Below are positions 9,030 to 20,275 of a stretch of DNA of 64,000 nt, piece by piece; positions within the stretch are counted from its first letter, which is position 1, and each line of letters begins with the position of its first letter. This DNA is from Phytoseiulus persimilis (lineage: Eukaryota > Arthropoda > Arachnida > Mesostigmata > Phytoseiidae): positions 31,186,001 through 31,250,000 of the forward strand of contig CM075101.1 in the NCBI GenBank assembly GCA_037576195.1, written 5' to 3'. A program made the translations under genes and the position numbers. Below the pieces are notes generated by a model. It did no database searches. It was not told where the DNA came from and saw nothing but the letters and a program-made list of their open reading frames with translations.

Positions 9030-12000
9030 ATGACTCAGATCCTCGACGATGATCCGTACGGGGAAAATGAATTCGTCGTGACGAAGGAGGATGTCGCAGA
9101 TTTTAGGAAGCAGCTCCTAGAGGAAGTGACGGCTAACGCCCGTGAGTAATTTGATTCTGCGTGTCCTTCAGTTTTGTCGTTTTCATAGTCTGAATTCCCT
9201 CTTCTACATGACCGGAGCGCCGCTGGATAAGAATTCTTATGCCGAGGAGCAAATATATTCAGCCGGCGAATATTCGCTCGGGTGAATTTTTCCCGGCAGA
9301 ATCTGAGGGCGATGTGCAAAACCATCCCTACGAGATGACCTTATCAATTGCGCAACTTATAAATCCACGATGCACTTCGATGGAAACCCATTTTCTCAAA
9401 CTTACGCTTAGACGACAGTCATAGCTCCAACATTCGTGCATTCGTCTGTTGCGGTTTCCAGCTTCTTGTTGTGTTCCGGCGAGCGTGGGTCAGTTTCTCT
9501 TTCCCTCTATAGATCCAGTGCCGTGAACGGCGGAATCAGAACAGCGGTTTCAAAGCCTCCCCGCACGGTTCCGTATCGGCCACAAAGCCTCAGTTTTCTT
9601 CCGAGTTTTACTTGTGTTGCGCGTTGGAGTTGTTCAGTGGTTCAATCGTACAACTGTCAAGGGCTTGCGAAGGAATCTCTCACACCTAGTGTTGCTCAGA
9701 TACCCGAAATGGGGAGATTAGTTGTCACGGACGATGATGTGGCCTGCTTTCGCGCGAAAATTCTCGACGAAATGAGAATGATTCCTGGTTAGTGCATAAA
9801 AGAGTAACTCGCATCTACTCACTTAATCTATGACGAGTCGATGCTGAGCGCAGCGAAGCTATCACGCGGCCAGCGGAAAAAGAGCTGAGCGAAAATTCTG
9901 GATTACTCGAGCATATCACATGGATCTTCAACGTTATTGTGCGCTTTCCGATTGCTTTCTCGCAGATTCCCCCAACAGCATCGGAAACAGAATCACCCTC
10001 AATTCTCAGTTACTGTCGTTGCCCTACATCTTCAGTCAAACAGCGGTTTCTCTAGCACTTCTGGAGCACTTGGCGCTGACTATCGCTGCGACGAGCCACG
10101 GGCGCATTCGTTGGGGAGAACGATTTTTCCAACAGGGTTCTATCCATCGCGGTACCGAACTATCGAATTTCATCATTCCTTCCTAATTGAAGAACTTTCT
10201 CTCTCCGTTCTAGAGTTATACCATGCCAAAGATGTCGACATGATAAAGAACAACTATGAAATTTGCCGACGGTGAGTTCCTGAGGTGGAGTCGTTCGAGA
10301 ACTCTTCTTGTGTTTCATTCCGGGGAGACTCCTATGGGCTGCGAGCAGAAGGTCACCCTCAAGATGTGCCGCTTCCCGTTGGTGGCACAGACCCCATTAC
10401 AAAGTCTGTGGCTTTCCGTTTCTCCCAATCGAAATCTCTCCACAGAACTGCAGGCAATCTGAACGATATTTTCCTACCTGAAGACCCGACATCGCCTTAG
10501 TTAAGCCGCTGGAAACTTTGTTTATCGGTGTGCTATTTTTTGTATCTTCGGCGACCTTGCGCAACCCGCGCTAGCGTTCCGGCGGGCAGCCGACTGTCTA
10601 CGACCCCTTGGGTTTTGAAATACCGTCTGGACGTGGTCTGGGCCGCCGCGTAAGACCTCAGCATGCTTTTCGCTAACATCGACGCGAGCTGCATCGACAC
10701 CGAAGCCAGTGCAACGCAACCTTCGATAGGGCCTAACTCGTCAACCACAAGTGCGAATTATTTCTCTCCAGATACGTGAGACATAAACGACGCGATATCG
10801 ATGCTGCCGTAGACATGGCAAAGAAAAGCTTACAGTGGCGGAACGAATTCGGCGTGAATGGTGAGTGTCATGTGAGCTGACAAGCAGGAAAATATTGCTC
10901 AAAATGTATTTCGGCAAGCCCGGACGCTTTTTCCATGTTCTAACATCTAAAATACGTGGGGGTCGTACTTGGAAGGTTTGGTACTTCAGGTGGATTTCGG
11001 TCTTGATAAGCAACTTAGCTACCCTTGTCATTAAGAATATTGACTCTGTGGTTACGTAATAGTTGGTCGGAACAGGTGATGGTTTCACTGTCGGGTAACG
11101 TGTTCATATGACGATTTGTCTCGCCGCTTGTCTCTAGCTTCTACATGTCGTGTGAGCGGAATTTATCAATGAAGCATTTCGATACATATCTACACGAATC
11201 TATCGCTCAGAACCGTTGAGTTTGAGATAAGCCTGCAAGTATCTAACCTTCCTTTGGTTCCCACGAATTCGCGCGCGGCGAATAGATTCAGGAATCGAAG
11301 GGCAACTTTCAGAGATCTCGGAATCCAACATCTACAGATTATACCTCAACGTTGGCTGCTTCATTCCGTTTAAGAAAGATAAGACCGGCAGTCAATGCAG
11401 TGAGTTGAACATTGTTCTCATGCGTAACTAATGAATCAACTAGTGTGTCTGCATAACAAGGATGACCCTCTGGACATGATTCAGACGCAGGCAGAAACAT
11501 TAATTCTAGCCTGGCTCCGTTTCCAGTCATCTTCCGCACAAAGCTACATCGAAAGAACGCGGCTCGGGCGCATGACATGAAGCGATACATGATATTCTGG
11601 GTTGAGAAACTTCTATACGAGCAGAACAACCCAAGAATGACGTTCGTGTTTGACAGTACGGATGCTTCTTACAGTAGTATGGTGGGTGTTTCATGTCGCC
11701 TGAGGAACGGCTCCTTCATGATGAATATTTCCGTGAACCAACCTGTTGACGAAGGGGAGAATAATCCTTCCTCCTCTTCCTGTGCAGGACCTGGACCAGA
11801 TAATGTTCACCATTCAAATTTTCAACGAGTACTACCCCTGGGCTCTGGGATATGTCATAGTTCACAACATGCCATGGATTCTCAAAAGTAGTACATACCT
11901 TTTTCTAGACCAAACTCGTGATATGTTATAGCTAGGGCTCGAAACTTCATGCAGCTTTCCTGGTTACGAACCCGTGCGATTCCCGCGCCATTCGGAGCGG

Positions 12001-13412
12001 GACATATTCGCCTATATCAATATGACTTGGAAGTATGTGTGATGCTCGGATTCAGCTGCTACCGCTGTTTTTCAGGCGCGAATCACTGACATTTCTATCC
12101 AAGCATGCGTATGAAAAGAAAGAACTTTCGAGCCCTATCCATACCCAATGTTAATCATCCGATATGACGGCCGGATAATCCTCGACCAAACCATTTTTTT
12201 CAGCCGTTTGGAGCGGAATTCAAGCCCTGATACCCGCTGACGGCGCGGATCGTTTCAAGTTCTGCAACGGCGACGATATATTCGAATATATTGAACGAGA
12301 CAATCTCCCAGAGTTCATGGGAGGCTGCGTGCCAACGCCGTTCAGAGAGCTGACGTCGGAAGAGATCGAAGCGATCCCTGTCGATTCAAACATTGTAAGC
12401 CGATTGTAATTTGTGGAGTCCTAAACCTGTTTCACGGACCGGATGAATCACTATCCCTTGCTCATTGAAGGAGAAGCGAATTCACTCGACTCCAGCCATC
12501 ACGAAGTTCTATAGGGAAAACTTCGGTCTTTTCGCCGGAATCGTTGAGGCCGAGAACTTTGAAGGTCATTCACGGGTCTTCGTTTGCAAGTAAGTTGTAA
12601 ACAACGTTAATGTGATCATGCGTATGCCGTTCCACTTGGTACGTCTCGAAGACGGGTGTTTCAGCTGAAAAACTCTGTTTCCAGTCCCGACAGTTGCTTG
12701 TCCTTCGGAACCATCAGCGGACTCCAAATAGCTCACCTCAACGTGACAAACTGCTCAGCGGACGGCCGGCCGATTGCTTTCAGGGTCAGAACTAACCGTC
12801 GAGATGCGTACACCGCACATCCGCATTGTGGAATGATTGACTCTGGAGCATCGATTCGGATCTCCGTAACCAGATTGAAAGGTGAATTCTTCAATACCAC
12901 CTACGGGAGTGATCGGGCTTGTCTTCAAGTGCACTTTGTGGATATGAACTCTATAGAATCCGTTTCTCCACAGAAACTCCCGGGACGAACCGGGACAAGT
13001 TGCTCATTCAGGTGGCCCCGGTGGACCATCCACAGGCACAAATTATGGATATTTTCAAAAAACTGAGCCGACATCAGATTTTCGAGAAGAAAATTCTGTG
13101 CGAGGATTATCCCGATGAAGAGGACGAGCCCGATTTCTTATATTCGATCAATGAGCTCTCTTCTCAACGCCCTCTGGACTACACATCTTCTCTTGAGCAG
13201 CGGGTGAGTATTATCCAAGCATTATCATGGCATTCCGTCGAAGGCGGGTTACTTACATCGCGACTTTCCATCTCAAGATGGTAAGGCTGACCGCTGAGTG
13301 CGAAAGGCAACAGTTGATCAACATCGTTGTTTGCGCACTCCTCGCCTTATGTCTCGCCGTTACACTTCACGGAAGGGCGTGTCAATCGAGGAACAGTTGG
13401 TGGTTCTGCTGA
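9030..13412 (+). CDS. Mospd2: MOSPD2-like protein: CRAL-TRIO + major sperm protein domain + C-terminal membrane anchor
   Basis: Probable ER membrane tether. In MOSPD2 the MSP domain binds FFAT motifs on partner organelles and the tail anchors it in the ER. Eleven phase-compatible exons: 9030-9141, 10214-10271, 10772-10860, 11292-11399, 11527-11681, 11788-11887, 12204-12394, 12471-12589, 12685-12881, 12974-13203 and 13278-13412. The product is 497 residues (human MOSPD2 is 518). CRAL-TRIO spans about residues 60-250, with FVFDSTDAS, YYPWALGYVIVHNMPWIL and the closing FMGGC signature. MSP spans about 295-420 (LNVTNCSADGRPIAFRVRTN...YTAHPHCG). A membrane segment (INIVVCALLALCLAVTLHG, about 467-486) lies near the C-terminus. 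An AATAAA follows 107 bases after the stop. A homologous alternative first exon lies at 9709-9787. The gene converges on the glucuronyltransferase at 14113. Confidence 0.93.
9709..9787 (+). CDS. Mospd2: Alternative first coding exon (1b) of the MOSPD2-like gene
   Basis: ATG at 9709 opens MGRLVVTDDDVACFRAKILDE and ends at a GTTAGT donor with one leftover base (phase 1). This is exactly the phase of exon 1a, 9030-9141, which ends at a GTGAGT donor. The two exons encode similar peptides (VVTKEDVADFRKQLLEE versus VVTDDDVACFRAKILDE). Either can splice to 10214, giving 497- or 486-residue isoforms. This suggests a tandem first-exon duplication with separate promoters. Joining both in one transcript would break the frame. 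Confidence 0.75.
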
Positions 13413-13518
13413 AAGAGTTTTCGGAATCTTTTCGACCATTCCGCATAGCGCTGAGGACGATCAAGAACGAGTGAGATTGACGAGCAACTGATTATTGCAT
13501 GACTTCGAGACGATGAGA

Positions 13519-13524
13519 AATAAA
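13519..13524 (+). terminator. Poly(A) signal AATAAA of the MOSPD2-like gene
   Basis: Canonical hexamer 107 bases downstream of the TGA at 13410-13412, on the sense strand. Confidence 0.7.
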
Positions 13525-13896
13525 CTGAGAACTTATCTGTGATGGAAAACGAAGTGTTCATTCCATCTACCGGGTATGCATGAGCCATCATCTGCTTCCG
13601 ATCGCATTTGGGAAGACCGACTGCAGATTTCCACACGGGCTTTCGATTGCTCGGTCATATTCAGGCCTTATATCCCAGGCATTTGGTATGGAAATTCGTT
13701 TCTCGGATTCTCGCAAGCGAAGGAATAGCTGATTTCCGAACTAATAAATCCTCTTATCCCGATTACCGTACTCAACAATGCAAGAGTCAGTAGCTGTGAG
13801 CAATCCTAGGAGGAAAAAAATCTCCGTGAAATGCTCTCCATCGTCATTTGAGGCTGATCACATATTCCAGAGGAGCGAAGTGTTGGCGCAACAGGA

Positions 13897-13902
13897 TTTA
13901 TT
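13897..13902 (-). terminator. Poly(A) signal AATAAA of the glucuronyltransferase gene
   Basis: TTTATT on the plus strand, reading AATAAA on the minus strand, about 210 bases beyond the stop at 14113. With the signal at 13519 it separates two convergent genes by under 400 bases. Confidence 0.65.
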
Positions 13903-14112
13903 TGACTAGCCTTAATCTCCTCCTCATGATTTTGGTTTTCATTCGTGCGAGAATGACTTGAAGTTACGAGTGGAATTGCGGAACCTAGGGTTCAAATTGA
14001 AAGCAATCACTTCAACGCAGATTTTCGTACTCTTGACTCGCGCGTCAGGGCATGAAGGCCCGCCACTTTCCGTTGATTTCCGTGCGTTTCAGAAGCTCAG
14101 ACAACTCTTGAT

Positions 14113-15015
14113 TCAGGAGTAGTTCCCGAACAGCTTCATAAGATTAGTGTCATTCATCAGTGGCCGCATTGTTTTGTTAACTTTGTCTTGGTTTATAGGC
14201 GGAGCTGCCATGGTCCTCACATGCCAAACTAAAATCTGAGAGCAATTTCCGGCCAAAAATTCGATTTCCTCGTTGCTGAAACGAAGGCTCTGGAGGAAGA
14301 GATCTTCCAAATATCCAGTTTTGTGCTCAAACAATACAGTGGGATTGAGAATGAGATCAATGCTTATCGCGAAACCAGCCATATCAACAGGATAGACCCG
14401 ATTGGCATAGAACGGATCATGGAAACCGAGCAAGGACCCATTCTTGTGTATTATTGGCGTCGACACTCCAGTACTGGCGATACAGCCGACAGGAAACATC
14501 GAAACCTTCCTTGTTTTGCGGATTTCTCCAAAGAGGCGGATGTCGTGTGCGTTGTCGTCGTCGGCAAAGTAAATAATCGATCGCCGACCTCCGTTCACTG
14601 ATTCGAATTCGCTACGAATCCACGAGAGTGCGACATTACGATTGTGCACACCTCGACCAAACTTCTTGCCATTTAAGAGTTCCTTTGGTGTTTTGGCATT
14701 GAGAAGAACAAATTGGACGCCGCAGAATTCAAGAAGCTCCCAGAGTTTGACGTTTTGCACTGCTGAATCGTCCACGACAACCCAATAGATGAGTAATAGG
14801 TGTCTGAGAGTGTTGCATAGACGAGTCATGTCGGCCAGCTGTGTGGGCCGGGGATAGGTTGGAGTCACAATGAAAATGATCGGAGAATCATCGGGAAGTC
14901 CGCGTTGAGTTTCCTTCCGGCATATTTGTGAAATGAAGAGGTAGCTGACCAGACAGAGGCAAACTAAGAGAGACCTCCTTCGATGTAAATTTCCTAAGGA
15001 GAATGGGATGGACAT
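14113..15015 (-). CDS. Galactosylgalactosylxylosylprotein 3-beta-glucuronosyltransferase-like enzyme, GT43 family
   Basis: Golgi type II enzyme transferring glucuronic acid from UDP-GlcA in beta-1,3 linkage to galactose, as in proteoglycan linker or HNK-1-type synthesis. Intact single exon of 300 codons, slightly shorter than typical (about 310-340). Signal anchor at residues about 15-31. The GT43 core begins IIFIVTPTYPRPTQLADMTR. The UDP-binding segment GRGVHNRNVALSWIR, the DDD metal motif at 152-154 (IIYFADDDN), RLFGEIRKTRKVSMFPVG, YPVDMAGFAIS, the catalytic-base glutamate in GYLEDLFLQS (E237) and the C-terminal VWHVRT (H265, R267) are all present. ATG at 15015 is the only start ahead of the anchor. 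The gene has no intron, unlike its multi-exon neighbours, so an old retrocopy origin is possible, though the frame is fully conserved. Linker-specific versus HNK-1-type activity cannot be told here. Confidence 0.95.
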   Translation of the reverse strand: MSIPFSLGNLHRRRSLLVCLCLVSYLFISQICRKETQRGLPDDSPIIFIVTPTYPRPTQLADMTRLCNTLRHLLLIYWVVVDDSAVQNVKLWELLEFCGVQFVLLNAKTPKELLNGKKFGRGVHNRNVALSWIRSEFESVNGGRRSIIYFADDDNAHDIRLFGEIRKTRKVSMFPVGCIASTGVSTPIIHKNGSLLGFHDPFYANRVYPVDMAGFAISIDLILNPTVLFEHKTGYLEDLFLQSLRFSNEEIEFLAGNCSQILVWHVRTMAAPPINQDKVNKTMRPLMNDTNLMKLFGNYS

Positions 15016-16689
15016 TAACTATCTGGTCAATCATATCCATCTTCGCTCCCCAGCGCTAGCTCCTAGGGAGGAATCGGGAGCGATCTGTGAAGAATCTCCG
15101 GCGTGGATTTTTTCGGCATTCTTCATGCTCCCTCATGCCCGGAACTTTGGTCCGTTGGCCCCCTCCGCTGAATCATGTTCTCGTTGGGCAAAAAATCCTT
15201 TGCCGAATCCATAGGAACCTCTGGCTGACTTCCCCTTGTTTTCAAGTGTAACCTTACGCTTATCCTTCGGATCATATTTACGCGCGTTCTGGGAAGTATC
15301 AGTCACGATCGAGACCCTCTGATCGCAGAGCAACTGGCACTTCGTCGCGCCACTCTCTACGCAGTTCACCGTGCTGCGCTATCCTGGTGGGATTCCTGGC
15401 GCGAGTCCGCCATGAGAGTGTTATTCCGACTCCTCTCGACCACCGACAGAAATTTCTCCAACAATAACCGTGTTCTCAGAGTCGAGGCGTATTCCAACCG
15501 ACTTGGATTTCATTGAAGGCCCCAAAGGCTCGGCTGAGTATGGGATCTCGCTGAGTCACTGCGGTCACCGATACTGCTAGCGCAGTTCCGACAACAGAAT
15601 TGCTTCGAGCGCGCCTTATGAATGAATCAGTCAAAGACTCAATTGAATCGCACGTAAAATATACGTGACATCCATGGCGAGACCCAGGACAACCTTAATT
15701 GAGGACTTCATCTTCTCAAAAAGCTCACGGGCGACACCAGTTGAGCGAGCCCCGAGATAGAAGCTTCAAGCCCCAGCGGTGGAAAGACATGGAGCGGGTA
15801 AAAGCTAGTCACTCACCCATTTGAAATGAGACCCGAAGAGTTCTCACAATTGTTTCCGTTCCTGCAGAACTCACAGCTCTCACATCTCTACCGCTTACTC
15901 ATTATTTACGGGCGCTGACGTTTTCTCTCGGCAGTGGAAACTATCCAATCATGACCCAACCTTGCAAATGGTAAAATGTCGAGCCGCCTGCCGTCGTTCC
16001 GTTTGATCCAGCGCATTGAAAGGGCTGACACGGTGCCGCTCGCCCGCTCCCCCCTTGAAGACCTTTGCTCTGATCCCACAGAAAGGCAGTTAACAGAGTA
16101 CGCAGGTCACCGCGTGAACATTGCGTCCCGCGAGAAATTATTCGCCACGGTGCATTCAACATTCCATGATGATACTGTCCACTGGGAAAGACTGAATTAG
16201 CTGTTCAATGCGTTCCAGCCTCGATCGCTTGACGAAGTAGCGTGTTCCATACGCAAGTTGCCAGCCTGAAGTGAACTTCGCGGGTACCATGTGTCGGGAT
16301 CTGGCGTGTATCCGAACATTCTCTTGGTTCCAGTGAAGACGACGTTCTTGGAGAATTCCGAACCATGCAAGCAAATCGCTACCCGGAGACGGTCAGTCAT
16401 CAGACAGTTGATTGAATGTCCCTTTCATGAGTTTCCCCCCTCATCCTAGATTCGATTTGGGCCGCACATGAGAATTACTTCACAAGGAAACAATCAGGTA
16501 GAGACCCTCTCACACGGAAGATCGCTCTGCGGTCCTGATTTGCTCCGTTCACTACAAATGAACCCACTTCTCAAAACAAGACTGGGCATTTATGATTTGA
16601 GAGCACATCGAAGTCGACTTTCCATTTTTTACCCTCAACTTCAACTGGTCATGGGAAAAGTAGCCTGGCTTTTGGGAAGCTGGCTCAGC
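15016..16689. other. No gene recognised
   Basis: The 5' flank of the glucuronyltransferase and about 1.4 kb beyond it. Short overlapping frames on both strands (15133-15369 -, 15976-16200 +, 16156-16400 -) lack motifs, splice sites or similarity that I can name. Confidence 0.4.
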
Positions 16690-18310
16690 CATTGCTGCGA
16701 TGAGACTGTGCCATTTGAGATTTGGGGAAAAGGGACACGCCTAGCATTGAGAGAGCTGAGGGTGGAGGCAACGTAGTGCTGTCGGAAGAAATATCGAAAG
16801 TTGTAGGACGGGTTTCCGCCGAGAGAAGAGTGAGGTAGGCAGGATTGGTGGTTTCAGGGAAGCTGATTTGGGCAAGGGTCGGGAGCTTTTCGAAAGAGTA
16901 CCAAGCGTAAGGCATTCTGTCATCCGCAAAATTGCGGAGGTGGAGACGAGGAGATCAATGATGTGCATCAGAAAGCGAGTTGAGGAGAGAACTGAGCCTT
17001 GGCGTCTTGGACGACTTGGAAAGTCCTCCGGCCATATCCTCCATGCAGCGCTGCCTGAGAAAACTCGGAATCCAATTACAGAGTTCGGCTGTGGCACGAA
17101 GGAGCGAAGCTTGCTGAGAAGAGCTGAGCGCAAAACTTTGTCGAATGCCTTGGAGATATCGAGAACACCAGTCAAGGTCTCGCCATGTTTTTCGATAGTT
17201 GCGTTCCAGAGGTTGTAAAGAGCGAAATATCTTCAGTGGAGCGACCCCTCCGGAAGCCATACCGACGATCGCTAATGTGAGAGGACTATTCGAGGTGGGG
17301 CGGGAGCTAGCTATTGATGGCTTTTTCCATGACCTTTGATAGAACGGTGACCAAAGAAATAAGACGATAATTAGAAGGGCGGGAATTCGTCACAGTTCTC
17401 GGGTATACATTGGACGCTGGTGAGCCTCCAACAATCTGGGAATATACCAGATTCGGAGGAGAGATTGGGAGGTCTACAGAGGTCAGGAGTCAGTTGAGGG
17501 GCGCAATTTCCGAGAAATATTGCAGTGATACCATCCGGGCCTGGGACCATCGAGGGAACTGAGAGTTCTGCGAGTCGAGGACTGTATGAACGAAAGCGAA
17601 GTCCTGAGAGGTGGTACGAGAGGAGGGGGAGATATTTGATTGCCGGATGAATGCTTGAATTTTCCGCAGAGAGCCCAGCAAGGGCATTGGCCTTATCGTC
17701 AGGAGTTGTTGCAAGAGAACCATCGGACTACGAGAGAGGTTGAAATGCACTTGTTGAGAAATTCCGGCGGATAGCTCTCGTCAATGACCAGAAGGGGCGG
17801 TTGCCATGGAGGTGAGTGGGACATAAGGTGAGTTTCCAGGCGATGGAGTGTATAGGGGAATTTCCTGAACCGGTAGATGAGCTCAGCAGTCTGTTGATTG
17901 CCGCCGAAAGTGCCGATTTTGCTCATATCGCGGGCCGCAGGGGGAGCGGAAAAACGATCTCCGACTCAAAATAAAAGTGGTCTCTTGCTTCTCACGATCT
18001 TAGGTACATGATCCAATTCTCAGAATACCGAACTTCCGATATGAGTTTTGTCCAACTGTTTGGCCACTGTGCGTCGTCTGGCGACGCCGACGTGAGCCTA
18101 ACGCACCACCTATTGACAGTCACTCTTGCGTCAGGATTCGGAGCGGGCCTACAAGCTACCATTCTGGCGAGGCCTTGATCTAAGCAGGAACTGGATGCCC
18201 TGCTTGCATGGGTTAACCAAAGCTCATGGACGAGGAATAAGGGAAGTTCCGCTCTGTCGATCGAGTCAGGATAAGTGAAACAGATTAACAACACTTTCGT
18301 GGCACTCTAA
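16690..18310 (-). mobile_element. Decayed Jockey-like LINE with endonuclease-to-RT remnants
   Basis: On the minus strand, conserved LINE ORF2 blocks appear in order but in changing frames. An endonuclease C-terminal-like stretch (18294-17992) comes first. A linker stretch containing PPWQPPLLVIDESYPPEF follows. The RT region then has HISDRRYGFRRGRSTEDIS (about 17290-17230), LDISKAFDKV (17164-17135), and the catalytic FADD box (about 16945-16916). The distal AETRPTTF...TTLPPPSALSMLGV (about 16815-16750) follows. Several frameshifts and stops show it is dead. The distal block matches the plus-strand copy at 3899-4503, so both are one family. The 3' tail seen in that copy is missing here, so this copy is 3'-truncated. 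Confidence 0.85.
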
Positions 18311-20275
18311 TAGAGAGGACAAGTGTTGGGTACAACAGGCAAATTTTTATTCATCAATAGATGGGAGAACGTGTCGGAAATTTTGTGCAGCTCTGAGAAT
18401 GATGTTAGAGCAGACTGGCCAATATCAGAAATGTAAACGATTCCAACGGCCGCGAGAGCTATCGATGAGGTTCACCCTGATCTCGAGACCAGGATCACTA
18501 CTCATTCAACTTGGTCAGTGAACTATGCCATCACCGGGTCCAGCACGGAGACCGATGGGCGATTCGCATTGCTATGTCGAAGGCACGATGCTGGTAACAG
18601 CATCTACCTATGTCGTATTCTTTCCAAGGGTGCCGACACTCAGGACTGCTATATGGGTGTTAATTGTATAGTAGTTCTCAGTGATTTTCAACGATTAATA
18701 GTATTATATGACTGCAAGTTTCATAAAATCTGAGAGAGTTAATGTATATTAAATATCATTCCGTATGAAGTGTTCAACAGTGATATGATCACTCTAGCGG
18801 GAGTCAAAGCCTCGGTCGTCAATCCTGAGTCAGCCTTTTCGACTTCGAAAGCAGTTCTTCGACCGTACACATCACCCGACCATCATCTCTATTCAAAGTA
18901 CCGATGATCGAGGAATGTTTTCCTTCCGCTCTGTTCCCTCCTCTTGAAGTCGTGGATCTAGGGAGGCCACCAACCTAGCTTCAATACCATCCACATCGCT
19001 GAAGTTCTCCACAGTGCAAGGTATGTCGTCTGCAGCACATCTAAGGCAAGGGCTGAGGAATATCTGACATGCCCATTTGTCTACAACCTTGTCATTCAAA
19101 TGGCCAGGGCTCTGTCAGTGAACTGCTAAATCTCAGCAGGTGGCGCTTTCTGCCCACTGTTGGACTTCCTATATATTTTTTTTTTCGAAAAACGCTTGGA
19201 ACATGGGAGGATATGAAAAATTCTTTCATAGTGTTATTGTGGGAGATAAGCGTCGGGAAGGCTCTCGCAAGCACTTGTATTAAATATTTGTAAACATCAA
19301 AAAAATACACACTCGTGGTCTCAGTTGCATTCAGAAGATATCACACGCATCATTCAGGTCCTCACAAAGATTTCTGAATCTTTCAAAACTTCTAGTTCCA
19401 GGTTGGACGAACTCGACTTTCAACGCATGGAAGGCGTTCCTCTCTACGACCAGTCTGCCGTTCCATGTGGGCTGCCGATGACGAGCGAGGCTCGCGCCAA
19501 AGTTGCTAAAAGCATTCGACTGGCTTCTATAGAATAATGTTGGGATCAATGTCAAGGATTGGTCTCAAGGCGAGATGGAGTCATAGGCGGATAAGGAGCA
19601 AATTGCTAACAGTGGTCGGAAGGAAGAGTCATTGGGTATATGAATCCTATCGCTGTTAACGTCTTCTCTAAGGAGCATCCTCTGCGTCCCCGCAATCGGT
19701 GTTCTGAATTCCTAAGTGACTATGATAGTTTGAGCTGGAAGTCAACCGGAACCGCCGGGTAGAGGGCCTACCCAGATGAAGCTCCGGTTGCTCTGGCATG
19801 GTACGTATTTTCACTACGCCATGTCCACGGGCGGCGCAGCGGAACGTTTCGTTTTTCAGGTTCCTGAGTCTCATGAGGGGAGATCGTGCCATCAACGCCT
19901 CGCGTCGTTTTACGGGGAGTCTTATGGGTTTTGGTTCGGTGATCTGAACCGAAGGACGCATGCGCCTTCAAACAGGGATCAGACACCCCCACGACGTCTT
20001 ACAGACTAACAGAGGAGAGCGTCGCGGCCGACGATGCGGTCAACGTGTTCAGACGACACAGATTCCCCGATTCGAATGCGCATCGCGCGGCCCGGGACAT
20101 GGGTTTCGAATACTTCAGTGATCAGGCGGTCAAGCCTGACAACATATTCAAAACTATATGCATGTTTGCAATCGATTGCTCTGCGGAGTTAACGCCGGAC
20201 ACTCCGGCGACCGCGGCAGCAGCAATGGGAAGGTCGTTCCCAATTTCAAAATGGGAGTCTGCATCAACCTGGACA
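18311..20275. other. No gene recognised; 3' flank of HR38
   Basis: AT-richer stretches around 18720-18770 and a T-run at 19172-19181 suggest non-coding DNA. Short frames on both strands at 19668-20009 show no recognisable motif. Part of the interval next to 20276 should hold the receptor's 3' UTR. I found no AATAAA on the minus strand close to the stop. Confidence 0.4.

Noticed and set aside
16156-16400. Two overlapping minus-strand frames with aromatic-rich peptides
   Set aside because: They looked coding at first (GYTPDPDTWYP, WQLAYGTRYFVKR), but they are in different frames and match no family I can name; possibly part of the decayed repeat next door.
19668-20009. Overlapping 75-98 codon frames on both strands
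   Set aside because: No motif in either strand and no splice context; probably 3' flank of the nuclear receptor.
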